Assembly: GCA_023404955.1 (NCBI GenBank)
Contig: JAEXZY010000139.1
Span: 1-64,000, forward strand
DNA length: 64,000 nt
Direction of reading: 5' to 3'
Source of the DNA: Actinomycetes bacterium
GTDB lineage: Bacteria; Actinomycetota; Actinomycetes; Mycobacteriales; Mycobacteriaceae
Position 1 is the stretch's first letter. Every line of letters starts with the position of its first letter. Below are positions 40,247 through 48,898 of this stretch, piece by piece. Made by a program: the position numbers and the translations under genes. Below the pieces are notes generated by a model. The model saw only the letters and a program-made list of their open reading frames with translations, searched no databases and was not told the origin of the DNA.

Positions 40247-41598
40247 TGAAGCTCCTCGGCGAGCACGACCGCGATGTTCTCGAGGAGGCGATCGGCATCC
40301 GATATCGAAAAGGGCAGCGGTGGACGCACTTTCAGTACGCTGCCGCGTGGTCCCGACGCCGAGATCAGCACCCGGCGCCGGCGCATGTGGTTGACCACGC
40401 GCAACGCCGCACCTCCGTCGGGCGTGGCGGATTCTCGGTCGGTGACGATGTCCACTCCCACGAACAAACCCGCGCCGCGGACTTCGGCGACCTGTTCGTA
40501 ACCGCCTGCCATCTGCTCGATTTCGCTCTGTATGTAACGGCCCACGCTGTCAGCGTTGCCCATCAACTTCTCGTCGTTGATCACATCCAGCACCGCCTGC
40601 GCCGCCGCGATGGACACCGAGTTTCCACCGAAGGTGTTGAAGTAGCGGATGTTGCGACCGAACTCGACGAGGAGTTCGGGGCGGAATGCGGCCGCGGCGA
40701 TCGGGATGCCGTTGCCCATGGGTTTACCGGTCGTCACGATGTCGGGGACGAGGCCGTGCCGCTGGAATCCCCACCAGTGCCGCCCGGTACGCCCGAATCC
40801 CGGCTGGACCTCATCGGCGATGAACAGGCCGCCGGCGTTGTGGACTTCTTCGATGACAGGCTGCAGGAAGCCCGCGGGATCGGCGTAGATGCCGTCGGAG
40901 GAGAAGATCATGTCGGCGATGAAGGCTGCGACTCCGAATCCGTGACGCTCCAGATCGGCGATGGCTCCGCGGATCTCGCGCTGCATGTTCGCGATCACGG
41001 CGTCGTTTCCGCCGTGGCGCAGGCGATCGGGTGCGCTGATGGTGCGCACATGCGGCCCCAGTGGGACACCGACACCCAGCGACGGCGAGAAGGCCGACAC
41101 GTCGGAGGTCAGTCCGTGGTAGGCGCCGGCGGTGACGATGATGCCCTGGTTTCCGGTGTAGTACCGGGCCACCCGCATCGCGAGGTCATTGGCTTCAGAA
41201 CCGGTGCAGGTGAACATGACATGGCCGATCTCGGCGGGCATGGTGTCCAAGAACTGCTCGCTGTATGTCAGGATCGACTGCTGGATGTAACGGGTGTTGG
41301 TGTTCAGTGTCGACAGCTGCCGATGAATCGCGTCGACGACGTAGGGATGGCAGTGCCCGACGCTGGCCACGTTGTTGTACACGTCGAGGTAGTCATTGCC
41401 GTCGGCGTCGAAGAGCAGTGTTCCCGCACCGCGGACGATCTCCACGGGGTCTTCGTAGAACAACCGATAGCCCGGCCCCAAAAGACGATCACGTGCCTCG
41501 ACCTGGCCGCGGGTGCGCGGGGGCAGCTCGTCGATGCGCGACGTGTCGAACCCGTTCACCATGGGCTCGGACGCTCCTGGCGTGAAAGCCTTGGTCAT
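40243..41598 (-). CDS. Class III PLP enzyme, AGXT2L/phospho-lyase-like
   Basis: A 451-residue fold-type I PLP enzyme. The PLP lysine is Lys292 (DIVTTGKPMGNG), the ring-contact Asp is Asp262 (GLFIADEVQPGFGRTG), and CTGSEANDLA is the phosphate loop. The N-terminal RDRLLGPGYRLFYEDPVEIVR followed by YLDVYNNVASVGHCHP is characteristic of the AGXT2-like branch. That branch includes O-phosphoethanolamine and 5-phosphohydroxy-lysine phospho-lyases as well as transaminases. It lies 2 bases after the kinase gene, which supports a phospho-lyase: elimination of phosphate and ammonia to give an aldehyde. Plain transamination remains possible. Confidence 0.85.
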   Translation of the reverse strand: MTKAFTPGASEPMVNGFDTSRIDELPPRTRGQVEARDRLLGPGYRLFYEDPVEIVRGAGTLLFDADGNDYLDVYNNVASVGHCHPYVVDAIHRQLSTLNTNTRYIQQSILTYSEQFLDTMPAEIGHVMFTCTGSEANDLAMRVARYYTGNQGIIVTAGAYHGLTSDVSAFSPSLGVGVPLGPHVRTISAPDRLRHGGNDAVIANMQREIRGAIADLERHGFGVAAFIADMIFSSDGIYADPAGFLQPVIEEVHNAGGLFIADEVQPGFGRTGRHWWGFQRHGLVPDIVTTGKPMGNGIPIAAAAFRPELLVEFGRNIRYFNTFGGNSVSIAAAQAVLDVINDEKLMGNADSVGRYIQSEIEQMAGGYEQVAEVRGAGLFVGVDIVTDRESATPDGGAALRVVNHMRRRRVLISASGPRGSVLKVRPPLPFSISDADRLLENIAVVLAEELH

Positions 41599-41600
41599 CG

Positions 41601-42755
41601 TCAGTTCTCTCCTGTCTGAAATGATGCACCGGCAGCAGACAGCAGTGTTTGCACGGTGGGTGAGGCCACCGACAGTGCACACCGGAGCCTGGTCCAGTCT
41701 TGCGCTGAATGGGACAACCCGTAATCGCGGCTGTGGGGATCGATGGCCGCGCGCCAGCCGAAGATCAAGGCACGCAACAGGAGCCGAGCGGGGCCGGCGA
41801 TTGCCAGCAGCGCCACATCACGGTCGGGTACCGGCCGGACTGCACGGTAGCCACGCACGATCTCCACCGCGCTGTCCCACGGTCCCCGCTCGTCGAGGCC
41901 GATTTGGTTGGCCACCGCAACGGCCAGTTCGAACACCACGGGACTCCTGACGACATCGCCGAAGTCGATGACGCCGGTGACGAAGTCGTCGGAGGCAGGG
42001 TCGACGACGACGTTGAACGGGCTGAAGTCGCCGTGGATCATTTGCGTGGGGAGTGTGCCCACCCGGGGGGCGACGAGGGCTTCGAACTGGTCGAAGATCC
42101 ACGTCGCCATCGTGACATCGTCGTGGTCGTTGACCAGGTCCAGTAGGGGCCGCACGTGGAGGAAGTGCTTCAGATCCCAGATCAGCGACCGAGATTCGCC
42201 GGGGTGACGGAAGCCCGCCAACCCTGAGTCGAGCCGCGCCAGCATGGCGCCGACCTTCTGGAACTGGGTGGTGGTCGGGGTGGTCGACGAGAGAAGGTCA
42301 CCGTCGAGATAGCTCATGACCCGCATGAGGCGTGCATTCCCACCGGGGTCGACCACAGTGGACTCGACCTGGCCGCGCACGCCGCGGATCAGCCGTTGAG
42401 CCGGGATCGCGGGTCGGTTCTTCTCCAGGTGCAGCATGACCGCCGACTGCAGGTTCACGATCTGCGCGGCCTCCGTGGCAGGTGCGATCTTGACCAGGAA
42501 GCGACCGATGTCGGTGGCCAGGCGGAACGTATCGTCCTTCTCGGTCGGGATACGGCTCAACTGACCGGCCAGGCCGTAGTGCCGCCGCAATTCGGCGCTC
42601 ACCCGCTGCTCGGGGAAGCGCTCTGTCGGCGACTCATCGAGCGCGCTTTCTCGGGCGATGCGATCAAGCGCGGCCGAACCCCGGAACACGCCCCCGTCCC
42701 GTGTACGGGAGCGCAGCGGGGTGGCGAGGGCCCTGTCGGGAAACGCGTCCGTCAT
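41601..42755 (-). CDS. Hydroxylysine-kinase-like phosphotransferase (APH fold)
   Basis: A 384-residue kinase of the aminoglycoside-phosphotransferase fold. The N-lobe has RIPTEKDDTFRLATDIGRFLVKIAP (Lys near residue 89). The catalytic loop is MIHGDFSPFNVVVD (Asp243, Asn248) and the metal-binding VIDFGDVVRSP (Asp264) follows. RLMRVMSYLDGDLL in the middle and the PTEKDDTF motif are shared with hydroxylysine-kinase (HYKK/AGPHD1) relatives and with bacterial kinase-transaminase fusions. It is first in the operon, followed 2 bases on by the phospho-lyase-like enzyme. A hydroxylated amine or amino acid is the predicted substrate. Confidence 0.85.
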   Translation of the reverse strand: MTDAFPDRALATPLRSRTRDGGVFRGSAALDRIARESALDESPTERFPEQRVSAELRRHYGLAGQLSRIPTEKDDTFRLATDIGRFLVKIAPATEAAQIVNLQSAVMLHLEKNRPAIPAQRLIRGVRGQVESTVVDPGGNARLMRVMSYLDGDLLSSTTPTTTQFQKVGAMLARLDSGLAGFRHPGESRSLIWDLKHFLHVRPLLDLVNDHDDVTMATWIFDQFEALVAPRVGTLPTQMIHGDFSPFNVVVDPASDDFVTGVIDFGDVVRSPVVFELAVAVANQIGLDERGPWDSAVEIVRGYRAVRPVPDRDVALLAIAGPARLLLRALIFGWRAAIDPHSRDYGLSHSAQDWTRLRCALSVASPTVQTLLSAAGASFQTGEN

Positions 42756-42853
42756 CGCCAATCCTGTTCTCGCGCCGAGGGGCCCGCAACCCCGGCAGCC
42801 CCATCGAATCTCACTGCGCCGCGATACCCGCGACTGTCGCTGATAGCGGTGAA

Positions 42854-42867
42854 CTGTAGAACATTAG
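42854..42867. promoter_or_regulatory. Degenerate copy of the GntR motif upstream of the kinase operon
   Basis: CTGTAGAACATTAG matches 10 of 14 positions of the motif found at 42923-42936 and 43761-43774. It lies about 100 bases before the kinase start. On its own it would be weak; its interest comes from position. Confidence 0.35.
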
Positions 42868-42922
42868 AGCACGCTACGTCCAGTCACTGTGCCGCGACGG
42901 GGACCGCGAACGCGCCGAATCG

Positions 42923-42936
42923 GTGTTCAACAGTTG
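42923..42936. promoter_or_regulatory. Putative GntR operator upstream of the regulator gene
   Basis: GTGTTCAACAGTTG contains the 9-base palindrome TGTTCAACA and lies 13 bases before the GntR start codon. It matches the site before the divergent aldehyde dehydrogenase operon at 12 of 14 positions. Confidence 0.6.
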
Positions 42937-42948
42937 TACGCTGAGGCC

Positions 42949-43626
42949 ATGTCCATCGCCGAGCGCATTCAGATCGTCGGACGCAGCAGTGCGCAGCAGA
43001 TCGCCGACGGCTTGATGGACATGATTCTGGAAGGCGAACTCAAGCCCGGTGAGCGCATCAGGGAGGCCGTCGTCGCCGAGGCTCTGGGCATCTCCCGCAA
43101 CACTGTGCGCGAAGCGGTGCGCCTTCTGCAGGGCACCGGTCTGGTGCGCTACACGTTCAACCGCGGCCTGGTGGTCTGGGATCCCTCCGACGAGGAGGTC
43201 CTCGACATCTACCGCGCCCGACTGCACCTCGAAACTGCGGCCGCGGCGTCCCTGGGGCCCGACACGGATCTGACGAGCTTGCTCGCTGCGATGGAGGCGC
43301 TGAAAGAGGCCATGACGACGCACGATCCGCGCGTCATCGTCGAGAAAGACCTCGACATCCACCGCGCCATCGTCGGTCTGATGAACAGCCCGCGGCTCGA
43401 CAAGTTCTACGCCGAACTACTGGGCGATCTGCGCTACTTCCTTCTGATCCTGTCGCTCGATCACCATGAGTACGAGACCGGCTCCGGGCTCGAAGACGAG
43501 CACCAGCGCATCGTCACCGCCTTCACCTCACGCGATCCGAAGGTAGCCCGCGACACGATCGCCGAGATCATCACCGAGAACCGTGACGAGGTTCGCAAGA
43601 TCCTCGCCGCCCGCACAGCGGGCTGA
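42949..43626 (+). CDS. GntR-family (FadR/FCD type) transcriptional regulator
   Basis: A 225-residue regulator. The winged helix is at about residues 12-78 (SSAQQIADGLMDMILEGELKPGERI, REAVVAEALGISRNTVREAVRLL, GTGLVRYTFNRGLVVWDPS). The FCD helical ligand domain covers about residues 85-220, with EKDLDIHRAIVGLMNSP and ITAFT-like EDEHQRIVTAF carrying the usual His/Asp metal ligands. The ATG is chosen because the operator-like motif lies just before it. It sits between the two catabolic operons and shares a motif with the right one, so it is very probably their repressor, released by a pathway intermediate. Confidence 0.9.
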   Translation: MSIAERIQIVGRSSAQQIADGLMDMILEGELKPGERIREAVVAEALGISRNTVREAVRLLQGTGLVRYTFNRGLVVWDPSDEEVLDIYRARLHLETAAAASLGPDTDLTSLLAAMEALKEAMTTHDPRVIVEKDLDIHRAIVGLMNSPRLDKFYAELLGDLRYFLLILSLDHHEYETGSGLEDEHQRIVTAFTSRDPKVARDTIAEIITENRDEVRKILAARTAG

Positions 43627-43738
43627 GTCGCATCCACGCCGGCAGTCACCCCTGGTGCGCGCTGCGCCGGCGCTGATTCGACGCTCGTATCGCCACCACG
43701 AATTTTCTGACCGCTCGTCTTGCGGACACTTGAATGCT

Positions 43739-43779
43739 GTGCTTAAGTTCTCCATATCAACTGTTCAACACTTGAGCAC
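43739..43779. repeat. Inverted repeat around the right-operon operator
   Basis: GTGCTTAAG (43739-43747) and CTTGAGCAC (43771-43779) match as inverted arms at 8 of 9 positions and overlap the operator-like site at 43761-43774. In addition ACACTTGA occurs twice, at 43726-43733 and 43768-43775. Confidence 0.45.
43761..43774. promoter_or_regulatory. Putative GntR operator upstream of the aldehyde dehydrogenase operon
   Basis: CTGTTCAACACTTG contains the palindrome TGTTCAACA and lies 53 bases before the aldehyde dehydrogenase start. It is the second strong copy of the motif found before the GntR gene. Confidence 0.6.
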
Positions 43780-43827
43780 GTCCGCTCCGCGGGCACCTGA
43801 CTTCTAGTGACTTGGAGAAGAACTTTC

Positions 43828-45261
43828 ATGGCGGACGGCCCACTCATGTACATCGCGGGAGAACACGTCCCCGCCGTCAGCGGCGCGACCGAGGCGGTCA
43901 TCAACCCGGCGAACGGCGACCAGATCGCCACTGTGCCGCTGGGTGATGCCGCCGACGTCCAGCACGCTGTCAGCGCGGCGGAGATCGCTTTCGACGAGTG
44001 GGCGGCGACCACACCGGGCAAGCGCGCCGAACTCCTGTTGAAACTGGCCGATCGTCTGGAGGCGCACGCCGAGGAATTCGCTCAGCTGGAGTCGCAGAAC
44101 GTCGGCAAGCCGATCTCCGTGGCGCGCGACGAAATTCCTTTCGGCGTGGACAACATGCGGTTCTTCGCCGGCGCCGCCCGCGTGCTGGAGGGGCGCGCCG
44201 CGGGCGAGTACTCCCCCACCCACACCAGCATCATCCGGCGCGACCCGCTCGGCGTGGTCGGCAGCGTGGCGCCGTGGAACTTCCCCCTCGTCATGGCGAT
44301 CTGGAAGATCTGCCCGGCACTGATGACGGGAAACACCCTGGTGCTCAAGCCCAGTGAGCAGACACCGCTGACGACGTTGCGCCTCGCCGAATTGGCCGCG
44401 GACCTGTTTCCAGCCGGTGTGCTGAACGTCGTCACCGGACACGGCGACACCGTCGGGGCCGCGCTGACCGGCCACCCACGGGTGCGCATGAGTTCTCTGA
44501 CCGGCGACACCGCCACCGGGAAAGTCGTCGCCCGCGCCGGCGCCGACAACCTCAAACGCCTCCATCTCGAACTGGGCGGCAAGGCGCCTGTGCTCGTGTT
44601 CGACGACTGTGACGCCGAACTCGCCATCGCGAAGATCTGCGAAGGCGGATACGGCAATTCCGGACAGGACTGCATGGCCGCTTCTCGCGTGTACATCGCC
44701 GACGGCATCTACGACGAATTCGTCACCGAACTGACCCGCGCCGTGAGCAAGGTGGCCATGGGTGAACCCGCCGACGAGTCCACCGAGATGGGCCCGGTCA
44801 TCTCCGAACGCCAGCGCGACCGGGTGGCCGGGTTCGTCGACCGCGCAGTCGCCTCCGGCCCGGCCTCGCTGGCCGTCGGCGGCACCGGCTCCGGCCCAGG
44901 CTTCTGGTACAAGCCATCCCTGGTCGTCGACGCCGCACAGGACTCCGAGATCGTCCAGAAGGAAGTCTTCGGCCCAGTCGTCACCACCACCCGGTTCAGC
45001 AGCGAGGAGCAGGCCTTCGCCTGGGCCAACGATGTCGAGTACGGCCTGGCGGCGTCGGTCTTCACCCGAGACGTCGGCCGGGCGATGCGCGCCGCCCGCA
45101 AGCTGCAGTTCGGCACGGTCTGGGTCAACGACCATCTACCGATCGTCTCGGAGATGCCGCACGGCGGGTTCAAACAATCCGGGCACGGCAACGACATGTC
45201 GATCTACTCCGTCGAGGAGTACACCGAGATCAAGCACATCATGATCAACCTGGCGAGCTGA
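43828..45261 (+). CDS. Aldehyde dehydrogenase (aminobutyraldehyde/aminoaldehyde type)
   Basis: A 477-residue NAD-dependent aldehyde dehydrogenase. The catalytic Glu248 is in LHLELGGKAPVLVFDD and Cys282 is in GNSGQDCMAASRVYI; GSVAPWNFPLVMAIWK is the cofactor-binding strand. The C-terminal HGGFKQSGHGNDMSIYSVEEYTEIKH resembles gamma-aminobutyraldehyde and betaine-aldehyde dehydrogenases. The ATG has GGAGAAG upstream. It is first in the right-hand operon and follows an operator-like motif. In the proposed pathway it oxidises the aldehyde released by the phospho-lyase-like enzyme. Confidence 0.9.
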   Translation: MADGPLMYIAGEHVPAVSGATEAVINPANGDQIATVPLGDAADVQHAVSAAEIAFDEWAATTPGKRAELLLKLADRLEAHAEEFAQLESQNVGKPISVARDEIPFGVDNMRFFAGAARVLEGRAAGEYSPTHTSIIRRDPLGVVGSVAPWNFPLVMAIWKICPALMTGNTLVLKPSEQTPLTTLRLAELAADLFPAGVLNVVTGHGDTVGAALTGHPRVRMSSLTGDTATGKVVARAGADNLKRLHLELGGKAPVLVFDDCDAELAIAKICEGGYGNSGQDCMAASRVYIADGIYDEFVTELTRAVSKVAMGEPADESTEMGPVISERQRDRVAGFVDRAVASGPASLAVGGTGSGPGFWYKPSLVVDAAQDSEIVQKEVFGPVVTTTRFSSEEQAFAWANDVEYGLAASVFTRDVGRAMRAARKLQFGTVWVNDHLPIVSEMPHGGFKQSGHGNDMSIYSVEEYTEIKHIMINLAS

Positions 45262-45300
45262 CCGAAACACCAGCTGCACAACGACTTCGGAGGTCCTGCG

Positions 45301-45645
45301 ATGACTGTCCCCGGCCGCACGGTAGTAGCCGTGAACCTGTTCTCCATGTTGCCCGGCGTCGACCCGGCCGATTTCGAGCGCTTCTCCACCGAGGTGGACC
45401 GGCCAACGTGTCTGGCCCGCAATGACCTCGTTCGACGCTTCGAAGCGTTCCGGGTCGACGACGCACCCGACGGCGCCCCGGCCGACATCCTGGAGGTCAT
45501 GGAGGTCACCGACTGGGCGGATTGGGAGCAGTTCCGCGACCACCACCCGAGCATGAAACCCGTCATCGCAGGCTTCGACGAACTCGTCGACCCCGCCACC
45601 GTCCGCACCTACTTCACTCACGCCATTCCGGGAGAACTCCAATGA
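45301..45645 (+). CDS. REDY/HapK-like small protein
   Basis: A 114-residue alpha/beta-barrel-type protein. MTVPGRTVVAVNLFSMLPGVDPADFERFSTEVDRP, split by a conserved-looking PTCLARNDLVRRFEAFRV, then ADILEVMEVTDWADWEQFRD, fits the REDY/HapK-like family, a dimeric ferredoxin-like fold with no settled reaction. It overlaps the next gene by ATGA and follows the aldehyde dehydrogenase after 39 bases, so it belongs to the operon. It may handle an unstable intermediate, but that is a guess. Confidence 0.7.
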   Translation: MTVPGRTVVAVNLFSMLPGVDPADFERFSTEVDRPTCLARNDLVRRFEAFRVDDAPDGAPADILEVMEVTDWADWEQFRDHHPSMKPVIAGFDELVDPATVRTYFTHAIPGELQ

Positions 45646-47381
45646 CCTCGACCACCGTCCCCTCCTACGACGCCATCGTCATCGGCGCGGGCCACAACGG
45701 TTTGATCACCGCCGGATATCTCGCCCGCGCGGGTAAGAAGGTCTTGGTCCTGGAGGCCCGCGACGTCGTTGGTGGCGCGTGTACGAGTGAGGAACTCATC
45801 GCCGGCGCCACCTGGTCGTCATGCGCGTTCATCGCGAGCCTGCTCCGCCCGGAGATCATCGCCGACCTGGAGCTCGAGCGCTACGGCTTGGAGATGTATC
45901 AGACCGCAGCCAGTGAGGTCAGCATCTTCCCGGACGGCAGCCATCTGTTCGTGTGGAAGGACATGGACAAGACCCTCAAGGAGATCGAGACGTTCTCCAC
46001 AGGCGATGCCGCTGCCTTCCTCGAATTCGGCCTGCGCGTCAAGAAATTCGCGTCCATTCTCACGCCGTTCCTGCTCTCGCCGGCCCCCAGCCGCTCCCAG
46101 GTGCTGGCCGCCTTCGAGGCCGCCGGCGCCGAAGACCTCTTCAACGAGATGGTGCTGCTGTCGACGAAGGATCTGCTGGACCGGTACTTCGAGAACGAAC
46201 ACATCAAGGGTCTCTTCACCTTCTTCGGGATGATCTCCGTGTGGGGCGGCCCGTCCACTCCCGGCACCGGCTACGTCTACGGGCATCACTCGGTCGGAGA
46301 ATTCAAAGGAACACTCGGCCAGTGGGGTTTCGTCAAGGGCGGCATGGGAGGCATCACCCAGGCGATGGCCCGCAGCGCCGAGGCACACGGCGCCGAGATC
46401 CGGCTCTCGTCACCGGTCGAACAGGTCGTGGTCAGCCGCGGCCAAGCCACTGGCGTGAAACTGGCTGACGGACAGATCATCTCAGCACGCACGGTGATCT
46501 CCAACGCCGACCCGCAACGCTCCATGCTGCACCTGCTACCGGCCGGCGCCGTCGACGCCAAACTCACCGCCAAGCTTCAGGACTACGACGCCCGCGGCTC
46601 GATGGCACGCATCCACCTGCTGATCGACGAGCTACCCGACTACATCGGCTTCCCCGCCGGCGTGCAGGGACCCCAGCACCAGGCGCAGGCGATCATGGGT
46701 GCCTCGATCGAGAACTTCGAGCGCGCCTGGGAGGCCGAGCGCCGCGGTGAGATCCCCGACGACTTCGTGATCGAGGCTGTCATCCAGTCCACGCACGACT
46801 CGACCCTGGCCCCCGAGGGCAAGCACACCATGACCCTGGGGGTGCAACAACTGCCGTTCGAGCTCGCAGGCACGGACTGGGACACCATCCGCGACGAGTG
46901 GGCGGACCAAGTGCTCGAAGTTCTCTTCAGGTACGCCCCCAACCTGCGGGGCCACATCCTCGAACGGGTGGTCATCACACCGAAGGACCTCGAACGCGAC
47001 TACGGGCTCACCGGCGGCAACATCTTCCACGGCTCGATGTTCTTCGACCAGCTGTTCAACAACCGGCCCACCCCCGAATTGGCCGACTACCGCACCACCG
47101 TCGACAACTACTACCTCTGCGGCTCCGGGACCCACCCCGGCGGAGGAGTGATGGGCGCCAACGGCCACAACGCCGCCCAGGTCGTGATCGCCGACCTCAA
47201 CGGAACCCCCGCACCGACCGCGCAGCGCGTCGGCCCGGCACCCAAGGCCGGCGTCATCGACCGCGCCATGGAGACCGTGATGGACACCAAGACCGGCAAG
47301 AAGCTCGGCTACACCGTCGCGAGCAGCCCCGCGCTGCGCAAGGTCGTCAAGTTCGCCGCCCGCAGCAAGACCACCCGTTAA
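45642..47381 (+). CDS. FAD-dependent oxidoreductase, phytoene-desaturase/PYROXD2-like
   Basis: A 579-residue flavoprotein. The N-terminal Rossmann motif is YDAIVIGAGHNGLITAGYLARAGKKVLVLEAR (a GxGxxG variant ending in Glu), followed by VVGGACTSEE. GFVKGGMGGITQAMARSAEAHGAEI and the C-terminal YYLCGSGTHPGGGVMGANGHNAA are characteristic of the carotenoid-desaturase-like group that includes PYROXD2. The reaction is unknown: desaturation or oxidation of an amine or aldehyde product would fit. It overlaps the REDY-like gene and precedes the permease by 28 bases. Confidence 0.85.
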   Translation: MTSTTVPSYDAIVIGAGHNGLITAGYLARAGKKVLVLEARDVVGGACTSEELIAGATWSSCAFIASLLRPEIIADLELERYGLEMYQTAASEVSIFPDGSHLFVWKDMDKTLKEIETFSTGDAAAFLEFGLRVKKFASILTPFLLSPAPSRSQVLAAFEAAGAEDLFNEMVLLSTKDLLDRYFENEHIKGLFTFFGMISVWGGPSTPGTGYVYGHHSVGEFKGTLGQWGFVKGGMGGITQAMARSAEAHGAEIRLSSPVEQVVVSRGQATGVKLADGQIISARTVISNADPQRSMLHLLPAGAVDAKLTAKLQDYDARGSMARIHLLIDELPDYIGFPAGVQGPQHQAQAIMGASIENFERAWEAERRGEIPDDFVIEAVIQSTHDSTLAPEGKHTMTLGVQQLPFELAGTDWDTIRDEWADQVLEVLFRYAPNLRGHILERVVITPKDLERDYGLTGGNIFHGSMFFDQLFNNRPTPELADYRTTVDNYYLCGSGTHPGGGVMGANGHNAAQVVIADLNGTPAPTAQRVGPAPKAGVIDRAMETVMDTKTGKKLGYTVASSPALRKVVKFAARSKTTR

Positions 47382-47409
47382 CCGACCACTCCACTCCCGA
47401 AGGACCGCC

Positions 47410-48894
47410 ATGCTGCATCAGGATGATCCCCAGTCGTTGGCCACCCTGAAGGACTCGCCCGACGGCTCAGAAAGTCTGGCGCGCAACCAGATCGGCGTGC
47501 TCGGCATCGTGTTCTTCGTCGTCGCCGCTGCCGCGCCGCTGACTGTCGTCGTCGCGCTGTTCCCGGTGATCATCGGCTCCGGCAACGGTGTCGGGATCGC
47601 GGGCGCCTTCGTCGCCGTGGCGATCGTCTTGACCATCTTCGCGGTCGGCTACGTCGCCATGAGCAAGCACATCACCAACGCAGGCGCGTTCTACGCCTTC
47701 ATCACCCGAGGGCTCGGTAGACCGATGGGTCTCGGGTCCGCGTCACTGGCGATCTTCGCCTACAACGCCATCCAGCTCGGTGTCATCGGCGGCTTCGGCT
47801 ACTACGCAGCCGAATTCACCTCTCGTCACACCGGTGTCGGCGTGCCGTGGTGGGTCTTCTCGGGGCTGGCCATGGGCGCGTCACTGTTCCTCGGCGTCCG
47901 ACAGATCCACGCCGGTGCTCGCGTGCTGGCCGTGCTGTTGACCCTGGAGACGGGCGTGATCCTGGTCCTCAACATCGGCATCCTCGTCAACTCACCGAAT
48001 CCCGTCAGCGACTATTCACTCGAGCCGTTCGCTCCGTCAGCGGTGTTCGCCGGTGCGATCGGTGTCGCGCTGATGTTCGCCCACGCCTCCTTCATCGGTT
48101 TCGAGGGCACAGCCATCTACGGCGAAGAAGCCAAAGACCCCAAACGCACCGTTCCCCGCGCGACCTACGCCTCGGTGATCTTCATGGGCGTGTTCTACGC
48201 CGTCACCGCGTTCCTCATCGTGAACTCCGTCGGCGTCGGGAACATCGTCGACCTAGCCGGGAGTGAAGGGGGCAATCTCGTGTTCGCGGTGAGCGACAGC
48301 GTCCTCGGCCGCGCCGGGACCGAAGCTTTCCAACTCCTGGTCATCACCAGCCTGTTCGCCGCGATCCTGACGTTCCACAACAACGTCGCCCGCTATCTGT
48401 ACTCTCTGGGCCGCCAAGGCGTCATCTGGAAACGGCTGGGCACCACGCACCCGACCCGCAAGTCACCGGCACTGGCCTGCTACGTGCAGATCGCCATGGT
48501 CGCTGTGGTCGTCGCCGTCTTCGCGATACTGGGCCTCGACCCGTACACCACGTTGTTCACCTGGTGGACCGGCGTCGGCGCCGCCGGCATCATCTTGTTA
48601 CAGACCATCGCCAGCATCGCCATCTTCGTGTTCTTCCGCCGCTCGAACGTCGACAAGCGACCCTGGAACACGTTCATCGCGCCGCTTCTCGGCGTCGCGG
48701 GGTTGCTGCCGTTCCTCTGGTACGCGATCACGGGCATGGACGTCCTGCTCGGCGGGGGAGGGTGGCTGCAGATCACCTTCACCGCCATGCTGTTCGCGTC
48801 ACTGGCCATCGGCATCATCGGCGCGTACGTCATCAAGGCGCGCTCTCCGCAACGCTATGCCCAGCTGAACTCCACGCTCGGCGATCGGCTCTAG
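47410..48894 (+). CDS. APC-family amino acid/amine permease
   Basis: A 494-residue transporter with about twelve helices. The first contains the APC signature NQIGVLGIVFFVVAAAAPLTVVVALFPVII; NAGAFYAFITRGLGRPMGL, FAHASFIGFEGTAIYGEEAKDPKRTVPRATY and FHNNVARYLYSLGRQG are conserved regions of the AAT/APC group. As the last gene of the right-hand catabolic operon it probably imports the pathway substrate. An amino acid, amino alcohol or polyamine fits; nothing in the sequence decides. Confidence 0.92.
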   Translation: MLHQDDPQSLATLKDSPDGSESLARNQIGVLGIVFFVVAAAAPLTVVVALFPVIIGSGNGVGIAGAFVAVAIVLTIFAVGYVAMSKHITNAGAFYAFITRGLGRPMGLGSASLAIFAYNAIQLGVIGGFGYYAAEFTSRHTGVGVPWWVFSGLAMGASLFLGVRQIHAGARVLAVLLTLETGVILVLNIGILVNSPNPVSDYSLEPFAPSAVFAGAIGVALMFAHASFIGFEGTAIYGEEAKDPKRTVPRATYASVIFMGVFYAVTAFLIVNSVGVGNIVDLAGSEGGNLVFAVSDSVLGRAGTEAFQLLVITSLFAAILTFHNNVARYLYSLGRQGVIWKRLGTTHPTRKSPALACYVQIAMVAVVVAVFAILGLDPYTTLFTWWTGVGAAGIILLQTIASIAIFVFFRRSNVDKRPWNTFIAPLLGVAGLLPFLWYAITGMDVLLGGGGWLQITFTAMLFASLAIGIIGAYVIKARSPQRYAQLNSTLGDRL

Positions 48895-48898
48895 CCGG

